From the NCBI RefSeq assembly GCF_000801105.2, contig NC_079518.1, positions 24,780,800-24,844,799 of the forward strand: 64,000 nucleotides of DNA. The letters are read 5' to 3'. The position numbers were made by a program, and so were the translations under genes. Below, in pieces: positions 48,706-60,846 of the stretch (the stretch's first letter is position 1; each line of letters starts with the position of its first letter). The DNA is from Raphanus sativus. Its lineage: Eukaryota; Streptophyta; Magnoliopsida; Brassicales; Brassicaceae. Under the pieces are notes generated by a model. The model saw only the letters and a program-made list of their open reading frames with translations. It searched no databases and was not told the DNA's origin.

Positions 48706-48905
48706 GGGAAAATTCCTGAAAAATACCCAGATTGAATTTCTTTTCCTAAAATAATACACGAATTTTTTACGTTCTCCAATTAATACACAGACTAAATTTG
48801 GTTATCCGTTAAATACATCAACTTTTGAAATTCGTAGGTTTTACACCTTAGATTTAACTCTGGTTAGTTAACAGAGAACTAAGACGACATTAGAGAGTTA
48901 ACTGA
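48706..48905 (+). repeat. Left terminal inverted repeat of the MULE
   Basis: Pairs with 52590-52790 in reverse orientation. Shared landmarks include AAATTCGTAGGTTTTA and CTCTGGTTAGTTAACAGAGA-type sequence, with scattered mismatches. Confidence 0.88.
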
Positions 48906-49182
48906 ACACGTGATATGTCTGTGAAACTCGGGTTTGTTCCTAAAAATCCCCAAATCGAATTGCTCGATACTCTCTTCTTCTCTAAATATTGTTCTTCTTC
49001 TTGATGTCGCTCTGAAGTGTTCGATTTCTATGTTCTCTGAGACACGAAAAAGATGAGGTAATTCTCGATCCCTTCCCTTTCTCTTTTCCCCTTTCCAATT
49101 TGAGTTTCTGTTCTTCATCTTCTTCGGTTTGATTGCGTTTCTAAATCATAATCTTTGGTTTGATTGCAGTGAACTAGGGTTA

Positions 49183-51637
49183 ATGAAGGTTAGGCTACAC
49201 TATAGAGGCGTTATGGAGCGTAAAGAAAACGACTTTCACTATCGGGAGGATTAGTGAATAAAGACATCGCTATCGATCCAGATTACATGACGTGCTCTAT
49301 GTTCGAAGGATTCTGTGAAGACAATGGGTCAAACGGGGAGGTTAAACACGTCTGGTACAAGCTTCCACAAGAATCTATGGAGTCGGTGAAAGTGATTTCG
49401 GAAGTTTCTTCAGATGCTTCTATTAATCAGATGTGTTGTGAAGCTATAAAAGTAGGTGGAGTTGATATCTACATTGAGCAGAGTGTTGGTGAAAAGGTTG
49501 ATGGCTCTGTTTCGGTGAATGGTGAAGAAAATAGAAGTGAAGACAGAGGTGAAGACAGAGGTGAAGAGAGAGGTGAGGAAGAGAGAGACGAGGAAGGCCA
49601 GAACGATGAAGAATCAGAGAGAGGCGAAGAAGGTCAGAGAGACGAGGAAGGTCAGAGAGACGAGGAAGGTGATCAGAACAATGGAGAATCAGAGAGAGAC
49701 GAGGAAGGTCAGAACAATGCTCGTGATGAGGTTGAGGAAGAAGTCATCGAAGAAGCAGGAGATATTCCATTTCAGTCACTCTTTGGAGATATCCCTGATG
49801 ATGAAGTTAGAGGTACCACTAGTGAGGAAGTTAGAGATGGCGCTAATGAGGAAATTAGAGGTGGAGGTGATGATGATGATGAAGAAGAATTGGAGAGGCA
49901 ATTAAAGGATGATGAACATCCGGCTCCTGCTGTTGACACTGATGATGAGTGGGATTACTTCAATCGACAGGAAAAGGTGATTTCGAGAACTACATACAGC
50001 AATGAGAAGCCTCCATACCTGTGGTTAATGCAGACATTCAAGAGCGGAGAAGAGTTCAAAGACCAGCTGCTGCGCTATGTTTTGAAGACAAATTTCGATG
50101 TGAAGCTTTGCCGATTGGAGAAAACAAAGCTGGGAGCCGTTTGTATTAAGAAAAACTGCAATTGGAATTATTTATTGCTCTGTTGAGAAGCCAAAGGGGA
50201 AGTGGATGGTGAAATCTTATGTGGATAAACATAACCATCTGAAGAGTAATAAAGCAAGGATGTTGAAGCAGGGTACAATTGCAAGGCTGTACAAGGATGA
50301 AGCAAGAAGAAGACCTGGTATTAAGGGTGATTATCAGATCAGTTTGCACGCTTTAAGAAGTGTTCGACGCAAAGGCACATGCGGACTTGCTGAAGACAGA
50401 ACCGAAGACATGGTGTAGAGCGTTTTTCAGTAGACATGCACGACGCGAAGATGTGTGTAACAACCTCTCAGAGAGCTTCAACAGAACAATCAAGGATGCT
50501 CGTAAGTTGCCACTGATTAACATGCTTGAAGAGATTAGGAGACTTGCAATGAATCGTAACTCTCGAAGGCGTGAGAAAACAAGTGGCTGTTCGACTCAGT
50601 TTCCACCGAATATCATGGAGATTTTTGAGCAAAACCGCAAAGCAAGTAACCACTGCACCGTTATAAAGAGTAGTGAAAGCTTATATGAAGTCACTGAGTG
50701 GGATTGTAGCTACGTGGTATGCCTTCCAGAAAAGCATTGTGCTTGTAATAGATGTGACATCACCGGGATACCTTGCCAGCATGCTATTTATGTCATAAAC
50801 GAGCATAACAAAGAACCTGAAGAGTAAGCTTTGTTGACTCTATCTCTCTCTTTGTATTATATAGGTTTTAACTCTATCTCTCTCTTTGTATTTTGTAGCT
50901 TTGTTGATCCTTACTATCTGACATCAAGGTGGCAAGACACCTACGAAAACAACATAAAACATGTCAACGGAGAGAGACTGTGGGAGAAGACAGGTAAAGA
51001 ACCTATAGAAATCCTTGAAAAAAGGAGAATGTCAGGACGTCCGAAGAATTATGATAGGATCAAGGAGGCACATGAGTCAAAGACAAATCCAACAAAGGTT
51101 ACAAGAGAAGGAAGAAGGATGACATGTAGCAACTGTAAGCAAACTGGTCATAACTGTGGAACTTGTACTGTACCAGCTGCTCCTGAGCTTCCTAAATGCA
51201 AAAGAGGACGGCCTAAAAAGACTGTAAGCAAACTCTGTTTTTTATATGTTTTTCTTGTGGTTTGATGATGTGTATGTAATTTCATATATGCTTTCCTTAA
51301 TAAGGATGATCCTTGGAGCATTCAAAATGCACCGAAGAGGAGGAATGCTCAAAGCCAGTCCACACCAAATCCGGCCAGCACACAACCTTGTATTGATCCA
51401 CAACCTTCAACTGCTCCACAGCCATCAAATGCTCCAACTGCTAGAGGCCGTGGCCGTGGACGGGGACGAGGGAGAGGGCGTGCTCGAGGCCGTGGACGTG
51501 AGTGTGTGCCTCCTGTTCCAAGAGAGTCTGGTTGCTATATTGGTCCTTACTCTGGTCGTGTATTTGAGGAATGGGGGTCTGCTGCTGTGAGTGATCAGAA
51601 TTCACAAGGCTCTCAACAACAACCTCAAGATTCTTAG
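49183..51637 (+). pseudogene. Decayed MULE transposase (mudrA-like)
   Basis: The likely original start is the ATG at 49183. A shift near 49246 leads into a long frame with MTCSMFEGFCED, then a Glu/Arg/Asp-rich low-complexity run built of repeated RDEEGQ-type units (about 49530-49720). The DNA-binding transposase region follows (LMQTFKSGEEFKDQLLRYVL). Another shift near 50165 restores KPKGKWMVKSYVDKHNHL. A gap near 50345-50360 jumps to KTEPKTWCRAFFSRHAR and CNNLSESFNRTIKDAR. The MULE catalytic core that should lie between (with the DDE acidic residues) is deleted. The C-terminus keeps the SWIM finger (CACNRCDITGIPCQHAI), a CCHC knuckle (CSNCKQTGHNCGTC), an AT-hook-like KRGRPKK and an RGR-rich stretch. 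An intron lies at about 50826-50898. Not functional. Confidence 0.85.
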
Positions 51638-51993
51638 GCTCTATCACTTCTCTCAGTTTCTTATCTTGTATATTTCTCAGTTTTAAAACTCTTTAGGATG
51701 ATCTTCTGTTGTTTGGATGTTTTAAAACTCTTTAGGATGATCTTCTTTTGTGTTGGATGTTTTTTAAGAAATAATACAGGAAGAAGATCCAAAATGTAAC
51801 AACAACAAACATAAACTTCATTGATCAAATAGAGATGAAAATAATGTCATTGATGCCATTACAACAAAAGACACAAACCATGACAATCCGAAACAGACAG
51901 ACCAATAAAAGACAACAAAAGACACAAACATGACAAACTAAAACAGAAACACAAATCCGAATGAAACATGACAACAAAAGACACAAACCATAA

Positions 51994-52476
51994 CTACTTC
52001 TTCATAATGCTAACGGCCAGGATGACTGTGACAACAACGAAGCCTCCCAATGAAAGACCAAGGAATTGCCTCAGCAATTTCTCCTTTTCAACTGATGTTA
52101 TAAGAGCAATTTCAACTTTTTTTCTTCTCCTCTGCGAGTCTGTCTCCTTCCTCCAACAATAATGCAGTTGAATCATCAGATGTGGCTGGTTGAGAAGCTG
52201 TGCTAAGCAACTGTTTCAGATTTCTGATTTCTTCTCTCTGGCGATCCATCACGCCTCTGGTCTCCAGTAAACTTTTTTCTGCCATTTATTTTGCTCCTGC
52301 TTATCAATCCAATCGACGAACCCATAAGAACCACAACACCAAAACCTTCGCCCCGGATTGTCATCTGTCCATGCCTTCGCCGGAGTCGATCTCTTATTAC
52401 AGTAGCATAACGGACCGTCGACTTTCTTCTTATAGGATGACCTTGCATCTGAAATCGAGCCTTCACTCTTAGCCAT
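51994..52476 (-). pseudogene. GRF zinc-finger / transmembrane protein carried by the MULE, frame-broken
   Basis: On the minus strand, MAKSEGSISDARSSYKKK leads into a GRF-type zinc finger: CYCNKRSTPAKAW, then NPGRRFWCC and GFVDWID. The frame ends at 52249; the downstream sequence in a shifted frame reads as a coiled-coil-like REEIRNLKQLLS, then (another shift) EKLLRQFLGLSLGGFVVVTV and AVSIMKK, a membrane anchor. The order GRF finger, coiled coil, C-terminal anchor is that of uncharacterised plant At4g04775-like proteins (from memory). It lies inside the MULE, antisense to the transposase. The last GRF zinc ligand seems displaced. Two frameshifts, or unrecognised introns, break it. Confidence 0.65.
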
Positions 52477-52589
52477 CGATTTGAGAATTTCTGGGGAAAT
52501 AAAGAGAGGGAGAAAATTAGGGCTTTTTAATCGATTTGGGACTTTTGATAAAGGAATCCGAGCTTTTAACGGTTCAATCACGTGTCTAA

Positions 52590-52790
52590 TTAAAAAGTTA
52601 ACGTCGTCTTAATTCTCTGTTAACCAGAGTTAACACTGTTAAATTTGAGGTATAAAACCTACGAATTTCAAAAGTTGATGTATTTAACGGATAACCAAAT
52701 TTAGTCTGTATATTAATTGGGAAACGTAAAAAGTTCGTGTATTATTTTAGCAAAAGAAATTCAGTTTGTGTATTTTTCAGGAATTTTCCC
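52590..52790 (-). repeat. Right terminal inverted repeat of the MULE
   Basis: Inverted partner of 48706-48905; it ends CAGGAATTTTCCC next to the duplication TTTTTGCGG. Confidence 0.88.
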
Positions 52791-52799
52791 TTTTTGCGG

Positions 52800-53393
52800 A
52801 TTAGCATGTGGTTTTTTAATATTTAACTACATTTTTTTTTGTCAAACCAATAACTTCCTTGCTCAAACTGAAAGAGTTGTAACATAACATTAAACGTTCA
52901 AGTTGTTTATATCATCATGTAGGGACACCTGGAAATTAGGACTTGAGAGTTGGAAAGCAGTCAGTTGGATACTCTGAAGGTTGAGTTCTTTAGCTTTGAT
53001 GAGAGCTTCAACTGATTCCTCCGCCATTAAAGCTAAGCACAGACAGAGAGGACCTTTTTGCAATTTATTTGACGAGGAAAAAGAAAACAAAGGTTGGGCC
53101 TGAGTGGACCGTTGAATGGGCCATATATCAACCACCAACCCAACAATAGTGCCAGATGCGCGGGATCTTCAATTTAAGATTTTTTTTTTTTAATCAAAAA
53201 TGATTCATTAATAAATAAATAAAAAATGCCCTAATTCTCTCGAATCATTCATACGATTTGCATAGAAAGGGTGATTCATATCCAGCTTGGGTACGGTCTT
53301 ATGCTTCTTCACTCGCTATTGTTATTCTCTTTCTTTCTAGAAATTGGGGTTTGATTTGGATCATCAAATCAAATCAAATCTAAGAGGGTGCTG
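52800..53393. other. Promoter-side spacer of the TPR gene
   Basis: Contains site II like motifs (TGGGCC near 53095 and 53117), plausible promoter elements for the TPR gene. A minus-strand open stretch (ATG near 53027, about 45 codons) lacks recognisable similarity and is not called as a gene. Confidence 0.45.
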
Positions 53394-54392
53394 ATGGCAT
53401 CATCGTCGGGGAAGGTGGAGAAGGGGCACGAGCTGTACAGGGAGGGCAAGTACAAGGAGGCTCTTCTCTTGTACACGGAGGCTCTCACGGCGGCTAAGTC
53501 CAAGTCCCAGAAGATCGCTCTTCACAGCAACCGCGCCGCCTGTTACTTGAAATTGCACGATTTCAAACAGGTCTAAGGATCTACTTTTTTCTTTTCTTTT
53601 TAATCAATTATAATCAAAACAGAATCCAGATTCCAGATTCTTAATAAGCCTCTCTTTTTATTTTCTTGATATTATTATTATTATTATTCAAACAGGCAGC
53701 AGAAGAATGCACGTGGGTGCTAGAGCTTGATCAGAAACACAGCGGTGCTTTGATGCTCAGGGCCCAGACATTAGTCACTCTTAAAGAGTACCATTCTGCT
53801 CTTTTTGATGTCACCAGGCTCTTGGACTTGAACCCTGATTCTGAGGTCTACCAGAACCTCGAGGCTCGCTTAAGGACCCAGTTGGTATATACTCTCTTAC
53901 TTTCCTTTGTATAGTAGCAAGTAGCTCTGTTCTGTTCTGTTCTGTACTGGGTTAAATAATCATGTCTTGGTTTGATTTTTTTTTCTTTGGTAAGGAAAGT
54001 CCCTTGCTCCAATTCCTGAATCTGAAGCAGAGTTGGAAAATGAAGATGATGAAGACACAGATGAACAGTCAAGTAGGAAAGATGAGAGTAGGTTTGAGTC
54101 ATTAGTTTCCATCACAAGAGATGTAAGAAACAAGGGGGAAGATGTTGTTGCACCTAAAACACCTGAGGTTAGAGATGACAAGAGCAAGGATGATGTGTCA
54201 TTGTCCAACGCATGGCAAGCCATCCCTAAGCCCAAGGGTCATTCCACACTCGACTATGCCCGTTGGGATACTGTTGTTGAAAACGATGACTCCAGTCAAG
54301 AAGATGACAGCGATGAAGACAGTGACGAGGAGGAGGATCAGCCTCAGTACAGATTCCGTGTTAGAACCGTCGGTGTTCGTCCTGTGAAGTGA
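53394..54392 (+). CDS. Tetratricopeptide repeat protein (At1g56090-like)
   Basis: Small TPR co-chaperone-like protein of unknown partner. Three exons (53394-53570, 53696-53884, 54000-54392) give 252 residues. The N-terminal half holds three TPR units: KGHELYREGKYKEALLLYTE, IALHSNRAACYLKLHDFKQA, and SGALMLRAQTLVTLKEYHSA with DLNPDSEVYQNL. The C-terminal half is acidic and disordered (DDEDTDEQ, then QEDDSDEDSDEEED) and ends with the conserved block YRFRVRTVGVRPVK. The ATG at 53394 is the first in frame and matches the remembered Arabidopsis start MASSSGKVEKG. The gene follows NOP56 as in Arabidopsis (At1g56110, At1g56090). No defects are seen. Confidence 0.9.
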
Positions 54393-55219
54393 TAAAAAGG
54401 GTGTATAGATGGATGGTTTCTTTCTTTCCTTGATATTGTTGTTGCACACAAGAGCTGTGAAAAGAGAAAAGCCATCAGGGAGCAGCAGACTGTTCCTGTC
54501 CTGTCATGTTATACATATTCGTTAACAAAAACACATGTATAAGTCTAGATGTGATGTCACAGTATACAAGAGGGACCATTATCAAATGAAATGGTTCCTT
54601 TTTCTCTTGGTCAATGCAGTTTCATTGTACAACATTATAAGCTTTCTCTCCAATCATGTTTTGCCCTGGTTTGATCTAGAACCGATCAATAATGTAATTT
54701 TACAGTATATTAGTAGTACATCTAAAGAAGATGAAGGCATGTAGCAGAGGGTTGTTCAGCTGTCAAGAGGAAAGAGTATAAAAAGAAGTTTTTCCTTTCT
54801 TTCTTGTTCTTAGGTTTTGTTAGAATGGAGGCTTGTTGAGTAAGGAAGATTCAGAGAATTTACAAATCATGTGTTAATTTATAATGTGGGCTTTTCAAGT
54901 TTTTTCAGTTACTGACCGTCTGTTAAGACTCTAAAGATCTGATGTGTCAACTCCACTAGGCTCTCATGTGTTATTATAATGTTGACTAACAAACAGGTTT
55001 TGGTATCCAGATAAAAAAGTTAACTAATACGTTTGTGTACAGATATGTTGTACCCTAAACCTTATTAGCTGTTTTGTGTAAAACTGACTAGAGAAATTGC
55101 CTTGGCTGATTGGGCGTTACATCATTATGTTTCTCATGGCAACATTCTAAATAATTGGACATGTGAGAGGATACAAGCAACTCAATTTGAAAACTATTTC
55201 ACTATGTTTTTGGTTGTCT
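54393..55219. other. Convergent spacer between TPR gene and ARP6
   Basis: 3' flanks of two convergent genes. No further gene is recognised. Confidence 0.45.
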
Positions 55220-57018
55220 TCAGTGAAAGAATCTTCTCCGACATCGAGCCGATCCAAGTTCTTCGTATTCAGCCTTGGTGACACACATGGACTCAAAATC
55301 TGGGCTGGAAGCCAAAACTGAACCCCCTCTCCATACACCTAGTATGGGGCTGCAACCATAATAAACAAAAATAGTTTACAAATCAAAAGGGAAGAGTTGG
55401 TGTTGGTTAATAGGAAAGGATTGTTGAGTTTATTTACTCCTCCTGAGTTATTATCTTCACATCAAAGTGGTCTGGGACAAGTGGTCGAAGCTCTCTTTCA
55501 CTGCATCCCAGCAGCTCTAATAGTTAGTATTATTACTCACCACTGATAATTTGATTCATCGTATGAAACTTAGACTTACAGCCTCTCCTTAAGTTGAGGA
55601 AATAATGTGCTTCCACCAGTTAAGATGATGCTGCCACAAAAAAAGCAATAAACATCAGACAACAACACAGCTCAGTAATTCAATGGGGGCAAGTAAAAAA
55701 CTCATATTACCTTTGGTACAAAACAGGTTGCAAGTAAGAATGGCATGAGCTAACAGCTCGGACAATGCACTCTGCAAGTCCCGCCTGATTCATCCCTGTC
55801 CAAAAAGTAGAGTAGCATCAACATCTCTCCCGACAAACCTTCATCTCCTATATAATTAACACGACATTATTGGTGTTGATATTGATACAAGAACAAACCT
55901 AGATCTGCAGGCTGGAATAACGTCTCAGGTACAAGAAAACGCTCATTTGTCAAATCAATCTCCTGCAACCAAAGACGCTTAAAACATGAAAACCTACAAG
56001 CACAGAAACACATACAAAGAAGAGAATCTTGTTACGTTTTTGTTCATGTCAGCCTTCTTCCTCTCAACGTTGTCAAGCTTAGTATCGAGGAGAGTGTTAG
56101 GTCCTTCATCGGATAAGCCTAAAGTAAGGAAGTTCATGGCAGATTGAGGATCTTTGACATAACCTTTGGTATGTGTGACACCATCAGGAAGAACATATGT
56201 AGACTTTATCACGTTCCCATTACGCCGCTCCCTGTTTGCATTACAGTCTCTATACATAAATGAAATGGTTGATGAAGAGATTAAAAAAAGAGAGAGAGAG
56301 AGAGAGGAAGGAACCGAGCAAGGTTGAGATCACGGTGGAGGTGAAGAGAGACGAAGCAGAGCTTCTCTTTAGCATCATCCATCAAGAAAGTTTGATCCAT
56401 CACATTAATGGATCGATAAGAGACCAGTTCCTTCAAGTAATTGGTGAAAGCTTTGCCTCCGAGATCGATCCTCTTGATGGCGTGATTGAGCGTGAAGTTG
56501 TGGAGGACGGGGACGGCGTGAGTGAAGGAGAAGCCACAGTCCACGACGAGGCTACACTGAGTCCGCGAGAGGATGGACCCTGGCCGGCGACTAGCTTCGT
56601 AGAGATGGACAAGTGACTGAGGATTAGCGAGGTAGAGGGAAGAGAAGCCGAAATCCTCGAAGACGAGCTCGTCGGTGGCGCGTTGGACGGAAGGGATGGA
56701 GAGTGGCGGCTCTGTGAGGAGGAGAGAGGAGGAGGTTGGGGTGATGCGGAGGAGTGAGGTGAAGAGGTGTGACCAGATGTCGCGTTGCAGGTCGGGGTTT
56801 ATGAGGTAGCCTCTGTCGATGGGGCGGCGTACGGCGGCGGAGGTTAAGTCGATGTCGACGTCTGCGCCGTGGGAGAGAGGAGGAGGGAAGATGAATTTCT
56901 TGGAGGAGAGAGGTTTGAAGAGGCAGTTTGGGATCACGACGAGGGGATCACATTCGCCGCCTTGGCCGGCTTTGATGAGTCCACCGCCGTTGTCTAGCAC
57001 CACTATGTTGTTCGACAT
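55220..57018 (-). CDS. ARP6: Actin-related protein 6 (SWR1 complex subunit)
   Basis: Nuclear actin-related protein and subunit of the SWR1 complex, which exchanges H2A for H2A.Z; in Arabidopsis (ARP6/ESD1/SUF3, At3g33520) it is required for FLC expression and temperature response. Minus strand, ATG at 57018 ([20 protein letters not shown], the actin-fold phosphate-1 loop variant), first exon 57018-56315 with [20 protein letters not shown] (second phosphate loop) and [19 protein letters not shown]. Several short exons follow: about 56234 onward ([15 protein letters not shown]), then [14 protein letters not shown] (about 55940), [10 protein letters not shown] (about 55770), the [13 protein letters not shown] region (about 55630) and [12 protein letters not shown] (about 55480). 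It ends ARCRRRFFH with TGA at 55220. The first exon is long and GC-rich compared with its surroundings. An upstream in-frame ATG at 57081 would add about 21 residues and is less likely. Confidence 0.93.
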
Positions 57019-57219
57019 TTCACCACGACGACGACGACGGAGATTGCTTGTTTCTTCTTCTTCGACAGAGACCACGGACACTCCCTCTTTCTTTCTACTA
57101 GTTACTTGGTTTTCTAGTAAACCAACTTAAATTGGTAACCGGTTTAATCGTACCGCCCTCCATATTGAAATTTTTGTCAAGTCCTCTTTTTTTTATTTTC
57201 AGAATCAAGTGCGAGCCTA

Positions 57220-58092
57220 TCTATTTTATTAAAACAGAAACATTACAACTTCTTCTAGGTGGATTTTAAAATTGGACCTTATATAATTAATGCTATATTA
57301 ATCTACTTATTATTAGACATGCCTTTTTATAAATAATTAATATCAACCATTACCATAGTTTTTCACTTCTTACCTTATTATTATATCCACTACACATGTT
57401 TCCTTATATTACATATATTTTACTATAATCTAGATACATCCACTACCATATTATACTATAAGATATATTATTAATAATACATCTACTAACATATAATACT
57501 ATACGACAAATTAATAATAATACAATATATTATATGTATTCATTAACTTGCATCTATCAATATTAGCAATACTATGAAAACGGCAAATTCTATACTTTGA
57601 ACCTATAAACCATGATATACTAATTTATAACAAAAATGATATTACTGTTACAAAATTAGTTTTTTATAAAAATTATTTATAGGAGCAATTTGTTATATAA
57701 GATAAATTTAATCAAGACCTAAATCTTTTTTTTTTCCTGTTCAGAAAAAAAAGAAACCTACGAATATATACCATTAAGTTAGCCAAATTTTTTTCGAATA
57801 AATAGTAAATCTTACCAAACCAAAAAAATGAATTAAAAATATAACAAAAGATATTATATTTGAAATTTAGCTCACCGAATCGGGTATAAATATGTTCATT
57901 TCAGGTATGAGTTTTTCGAGTTCTCAATATTTGGATCTAAGTAGGTATTTGAAATTTTTTGTCCGGATCGATTTTTTTGGTTCCAGATCGTTCTAACTTT
58001 TTTATATTATAAATCTTAAATAATATACAACATATATATAAAATATGTGAATCAAAAGATAAATCCGCGCATGCGCGCGGGTCATGATCTAG
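57220..58092 (+). mobile_element. Non-autonomous Helitron
   Basis: An 873-bp element beginning TCTATTTTATTAAAACAGAA and ending with a GC hairpin (CCGCGCATGCGCGCGG, 58064-58079) and CTAG at 58089-58092, inserted between A (57219) and T (58093). It has no open frame of note and is the same family as the intronic copy at 38018-38665. It lies between the ARP6 promoter and the 3' end of CYP59. Confidence 0.88.
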
Positions 58093-58331
58093 TAGTCTCT
58101 TAAAGCGCTGCCCTCATGTCAGTGAAAAACAAAGAACATCTTCCACCCCGCTACTATGTTCGAATCGCTCACAAGTCACACACAACACTCGAGGGAGTTT
58201 GAATAATCAAAAAAAAAAAAAAAGGATCCATACAATACATATACATGTCTGCAAAAGTTTTTGAAAAGCATTCAGTTCCATGGAATTCAAAGCTAGTTTA
58301 TGACAAGATTGCATTTCACCTATCCCTTCTC

Positions 58332-60846
58332 TCATTTTCTCCTTCCCTTATACTCTCTCTCACTCCCACGATCGTCTCTCATCTCTTCGTGGCGTCGTCT
58401 TCTTCTTCTCCTCTCTTCATCTTCCCTACTCTCTCTCTCCCTGTGTTTCTTCTCCCTACCCCCACCATCATCATACCTCCTCTCCCTTTCTCTTTCCTCT
58501 TCCCTATTATGTCTTCTACCATTGTACTTACTAGCTTCCTTGTCCTCGGGTTCATCTTTCTCTTGTCTTTTGCCTTCACCATAGCCACGAGGACTTCTGC
58601 TCCGAATCTTGTCCTTGTCATGACTATGCTCTCTCTTCTCCCTCTTGGGCCTTTCAGCTATATCTCCCTCAAACACCATATCATACCCTTCACCTCCTCC
58701 GTGCTGTCTGTTTTGGTCTTTTACGATGAACTTTGAACCCTGATTACCACCACCCACACAATCCTTGGCTACATGATCCGTCGACCCACATTTGAAACAT
58801 CCATTCCCTCCTGTTGCACCATTTTATCCATGTTAATTTACATCATCAGCATTCAATGTCACTCGTGATTCTGTGGGATCAATACGCACAATAAGGAGGG
58901 AGAAAGGACTTACCTTTACCCTTTTGTGAATCTTTCTGCCGGAACTGTGACCAAAGTTTGGATACACTCTGACTGAAGTCCACATGTATTCTTCTATCAT
59001 CTATCAGAGCATTCCCCATCTGTAAAGCAACAACAATCACTTAACACCCCTCCAAATATAATTCCATTTCAGTCTTCATTCAGTTCCTAAGCTTGCACTT
59101 GAATTGAAAATTTACCTTGTTATATGCTTGTTCGCATGCCGCCTTTTCCTCAAACTCTATATAACAAACACAAAACTCTCAGCAACACACACATTTATAC
59201 ATATAGAGAGAAATCCAACAGTAACTATATAGCAGGACTCACCTATAAAAGCGTAGCACAAACTGTCACCGGTTTTGAAATCCCGGATTACATCAGCCCT
59301 GCCATTTTCAGACAAGAAGATAAATAACACAACTACACAACATTTGATTTTTCAGAACGAATCAAGGAGATATCACTCACGATATAACAGTGCCAAAGCG
59401 TGAAAAAATGGTATGCAGATCCTCATCCTGCATGAGACAAGAGATAAAAAAGAACAAACTGTCACAAACAAAAAGAAGCCTTTGCTATTGGCTAACTCTA
59501 ATATATAAAGCACCTACCTCAGTCACAGGATTCAATTTGCAGACAAACAGTACATTCTCAGGAGGCTTGACCTCGGCCTCTGGGATATCTCCTATCTGCA
59601 ATAGCAATACAGGCTCAGGTATTAAACGTGATTGGTATAACAACATCAATAGAGCTACAAGACAGCTGAGTTGAGGACACTTACGCTTTCAAGTACAACA
59701 GCACTAGAATGAGCAGCTTTTTCACGGATAACCTCCTCCAGTTCATGAACATCAAGTTGTTCATCCATGGGAACCCAATCATCTTCAAGACGCACGTCAA
59801 TTTCAACCTCTTCCTTGGGTTTTCCTTCCGGGGAAGCATCTGGTATCCTCTCAGCCAGTTGTGTGGGATCTTCAAAGGGATCTTCAAGTATATAAGTGTG
59901 CTTGATTCTAATGTTTTTATAAGGTCTGTTTTTGGCATCAACATAAGCTTCGTTTATCCTAGTCAGCGTGTCAAGCCCCTCAGCAATCTCCCCAAACACC
60001 TATAAAATGGCATATATATTGTAAGTAACATAGAAAAGAAATCGTAGGGAGATTAGGAACAACTGTAAATGTACTTACTGTATGTTTCCCATCAAGATAG
60101 TCTAGATCATCACGAAGTGTGAAATAAAACTGCAAAGAAGAAAATAGACTAAGTCAAATAAGGACACAATATTTGATCCACAACACAGAGGTCGTTACTC
60201 TGAGAAGTCTATAAGATCATAAATTTGGTAGCTAAGGCAAAATGAGTAGGGGGATATTTACCTGGGAAGCATTGAGATTCTCTCCACCACTAGCCATAGC
60301 AACAGTGCCAGTTTTGGAGTGTTTTAAATCGAGATGAATCTCATCTCTAAAAAAGCGAGCCTGCTCACCATACAGCAATCTGGGAATTCAACAAAACATG
60401 ATTTAAGGATAAAGTTGACAGATTTATTCGGAGAAACTAACAATTGAAAACAGAAACAAGGAGTTGGAAAAGCAGAAAACTAGTAACACACAGAGAGAAG
60501 GAAAAGATGATAAGAAAAAAAAATTAATAAGCACACAACATTACTTACTTGTAGATGGAATCACCGCCAAGTCCAGTACCAGTAGGATCACCAGTTTGAG
60601 CAGTGAAATCCTTTTGCACAGTGTGGAAGAGGCACCCATTGTAGTACTTGATCCTAACCAATAGAGAGAGAGAGAGAAACAGTGAGTAAAGTATTGATAG
60701 ATAGATAAGCAAAGAAAGAAAGAAAGAAAGAGAGAGTGCAGTAATTACTTGCAGAGCTTGAGGAAGTTCTTGCAAGTCAAAGGGCATTTAGTGGAGTACA
60801 AATCAATGACAATGTCCCCAAGACTTGTCACAATAAGAACTGACAT
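58332..60846 (-). CDS. CYP59: Multidomain cyclophilin with RRM and zinc knuckle (CYP59)
   Basis: Nuclear peptidyl-prolyl isomerase that in Arabidopsis (At1g53720) binds RNA and the RNA polymerase II C-terminal domain and links transcription to pre-mRNA processing. Minus strand, ATG at 60846 ([20 protein letters not shown]), many small exons. Cyclophilin domain: [45 protein letters not shown] and LDGKHTVFG. A linker ([20 protein letters not shown], then [14 protein letters not shown]) precedes an RRM ([12 protein letters not shown] at about 59550; YAFIEFE at about 59150). A CCHC knuckle follows ([14 protein letters not shown], about 58790), then an Arg/Glu/Asp/Ser-rich tail ([20 protein letters not shown]). 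It ends YKGRRK with TGA at 58332, slightly shorter than the remembered Arabidopsis tail. No internal break was noticed. Confidence 0.93.

Larger units (their letters stand above)
48706..52790 (+). mobile_element. Mutator-like element (MULE) with long terminal inverted repeats
   Basis: A 4,085-bp element flanked by a perfect 9-bp duplication TTTTTGCGG (48697-48705 and 52791-52799), the Mutator hallmark. The ends are about 200-bp inverted repeats beginning GGGAAAATTCCTGAAAAATA. The plus strand holds a decayed mudrA-type gene; the minus strand near the right end holds a GRF zinc-finger gene. It lies 162 bases past the NOP56 stop, so NOP56 3' processing signals may fall close to its left end. Confidence 0.95.

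Noticed and set aside
52893..53138. Minus-strand open stretch with ATG near 53027 (about 45 codons)
   Set aside because: No recognised family, no conserved start or splice context, and it overlaps the likely promoter of the TPR gene.
58245..58736. Plus-strand 163-codon Ser/Leu-rich open frame
   Set aside because: Antisense shadow of the Arg/Glu-rich tail of CYP59.
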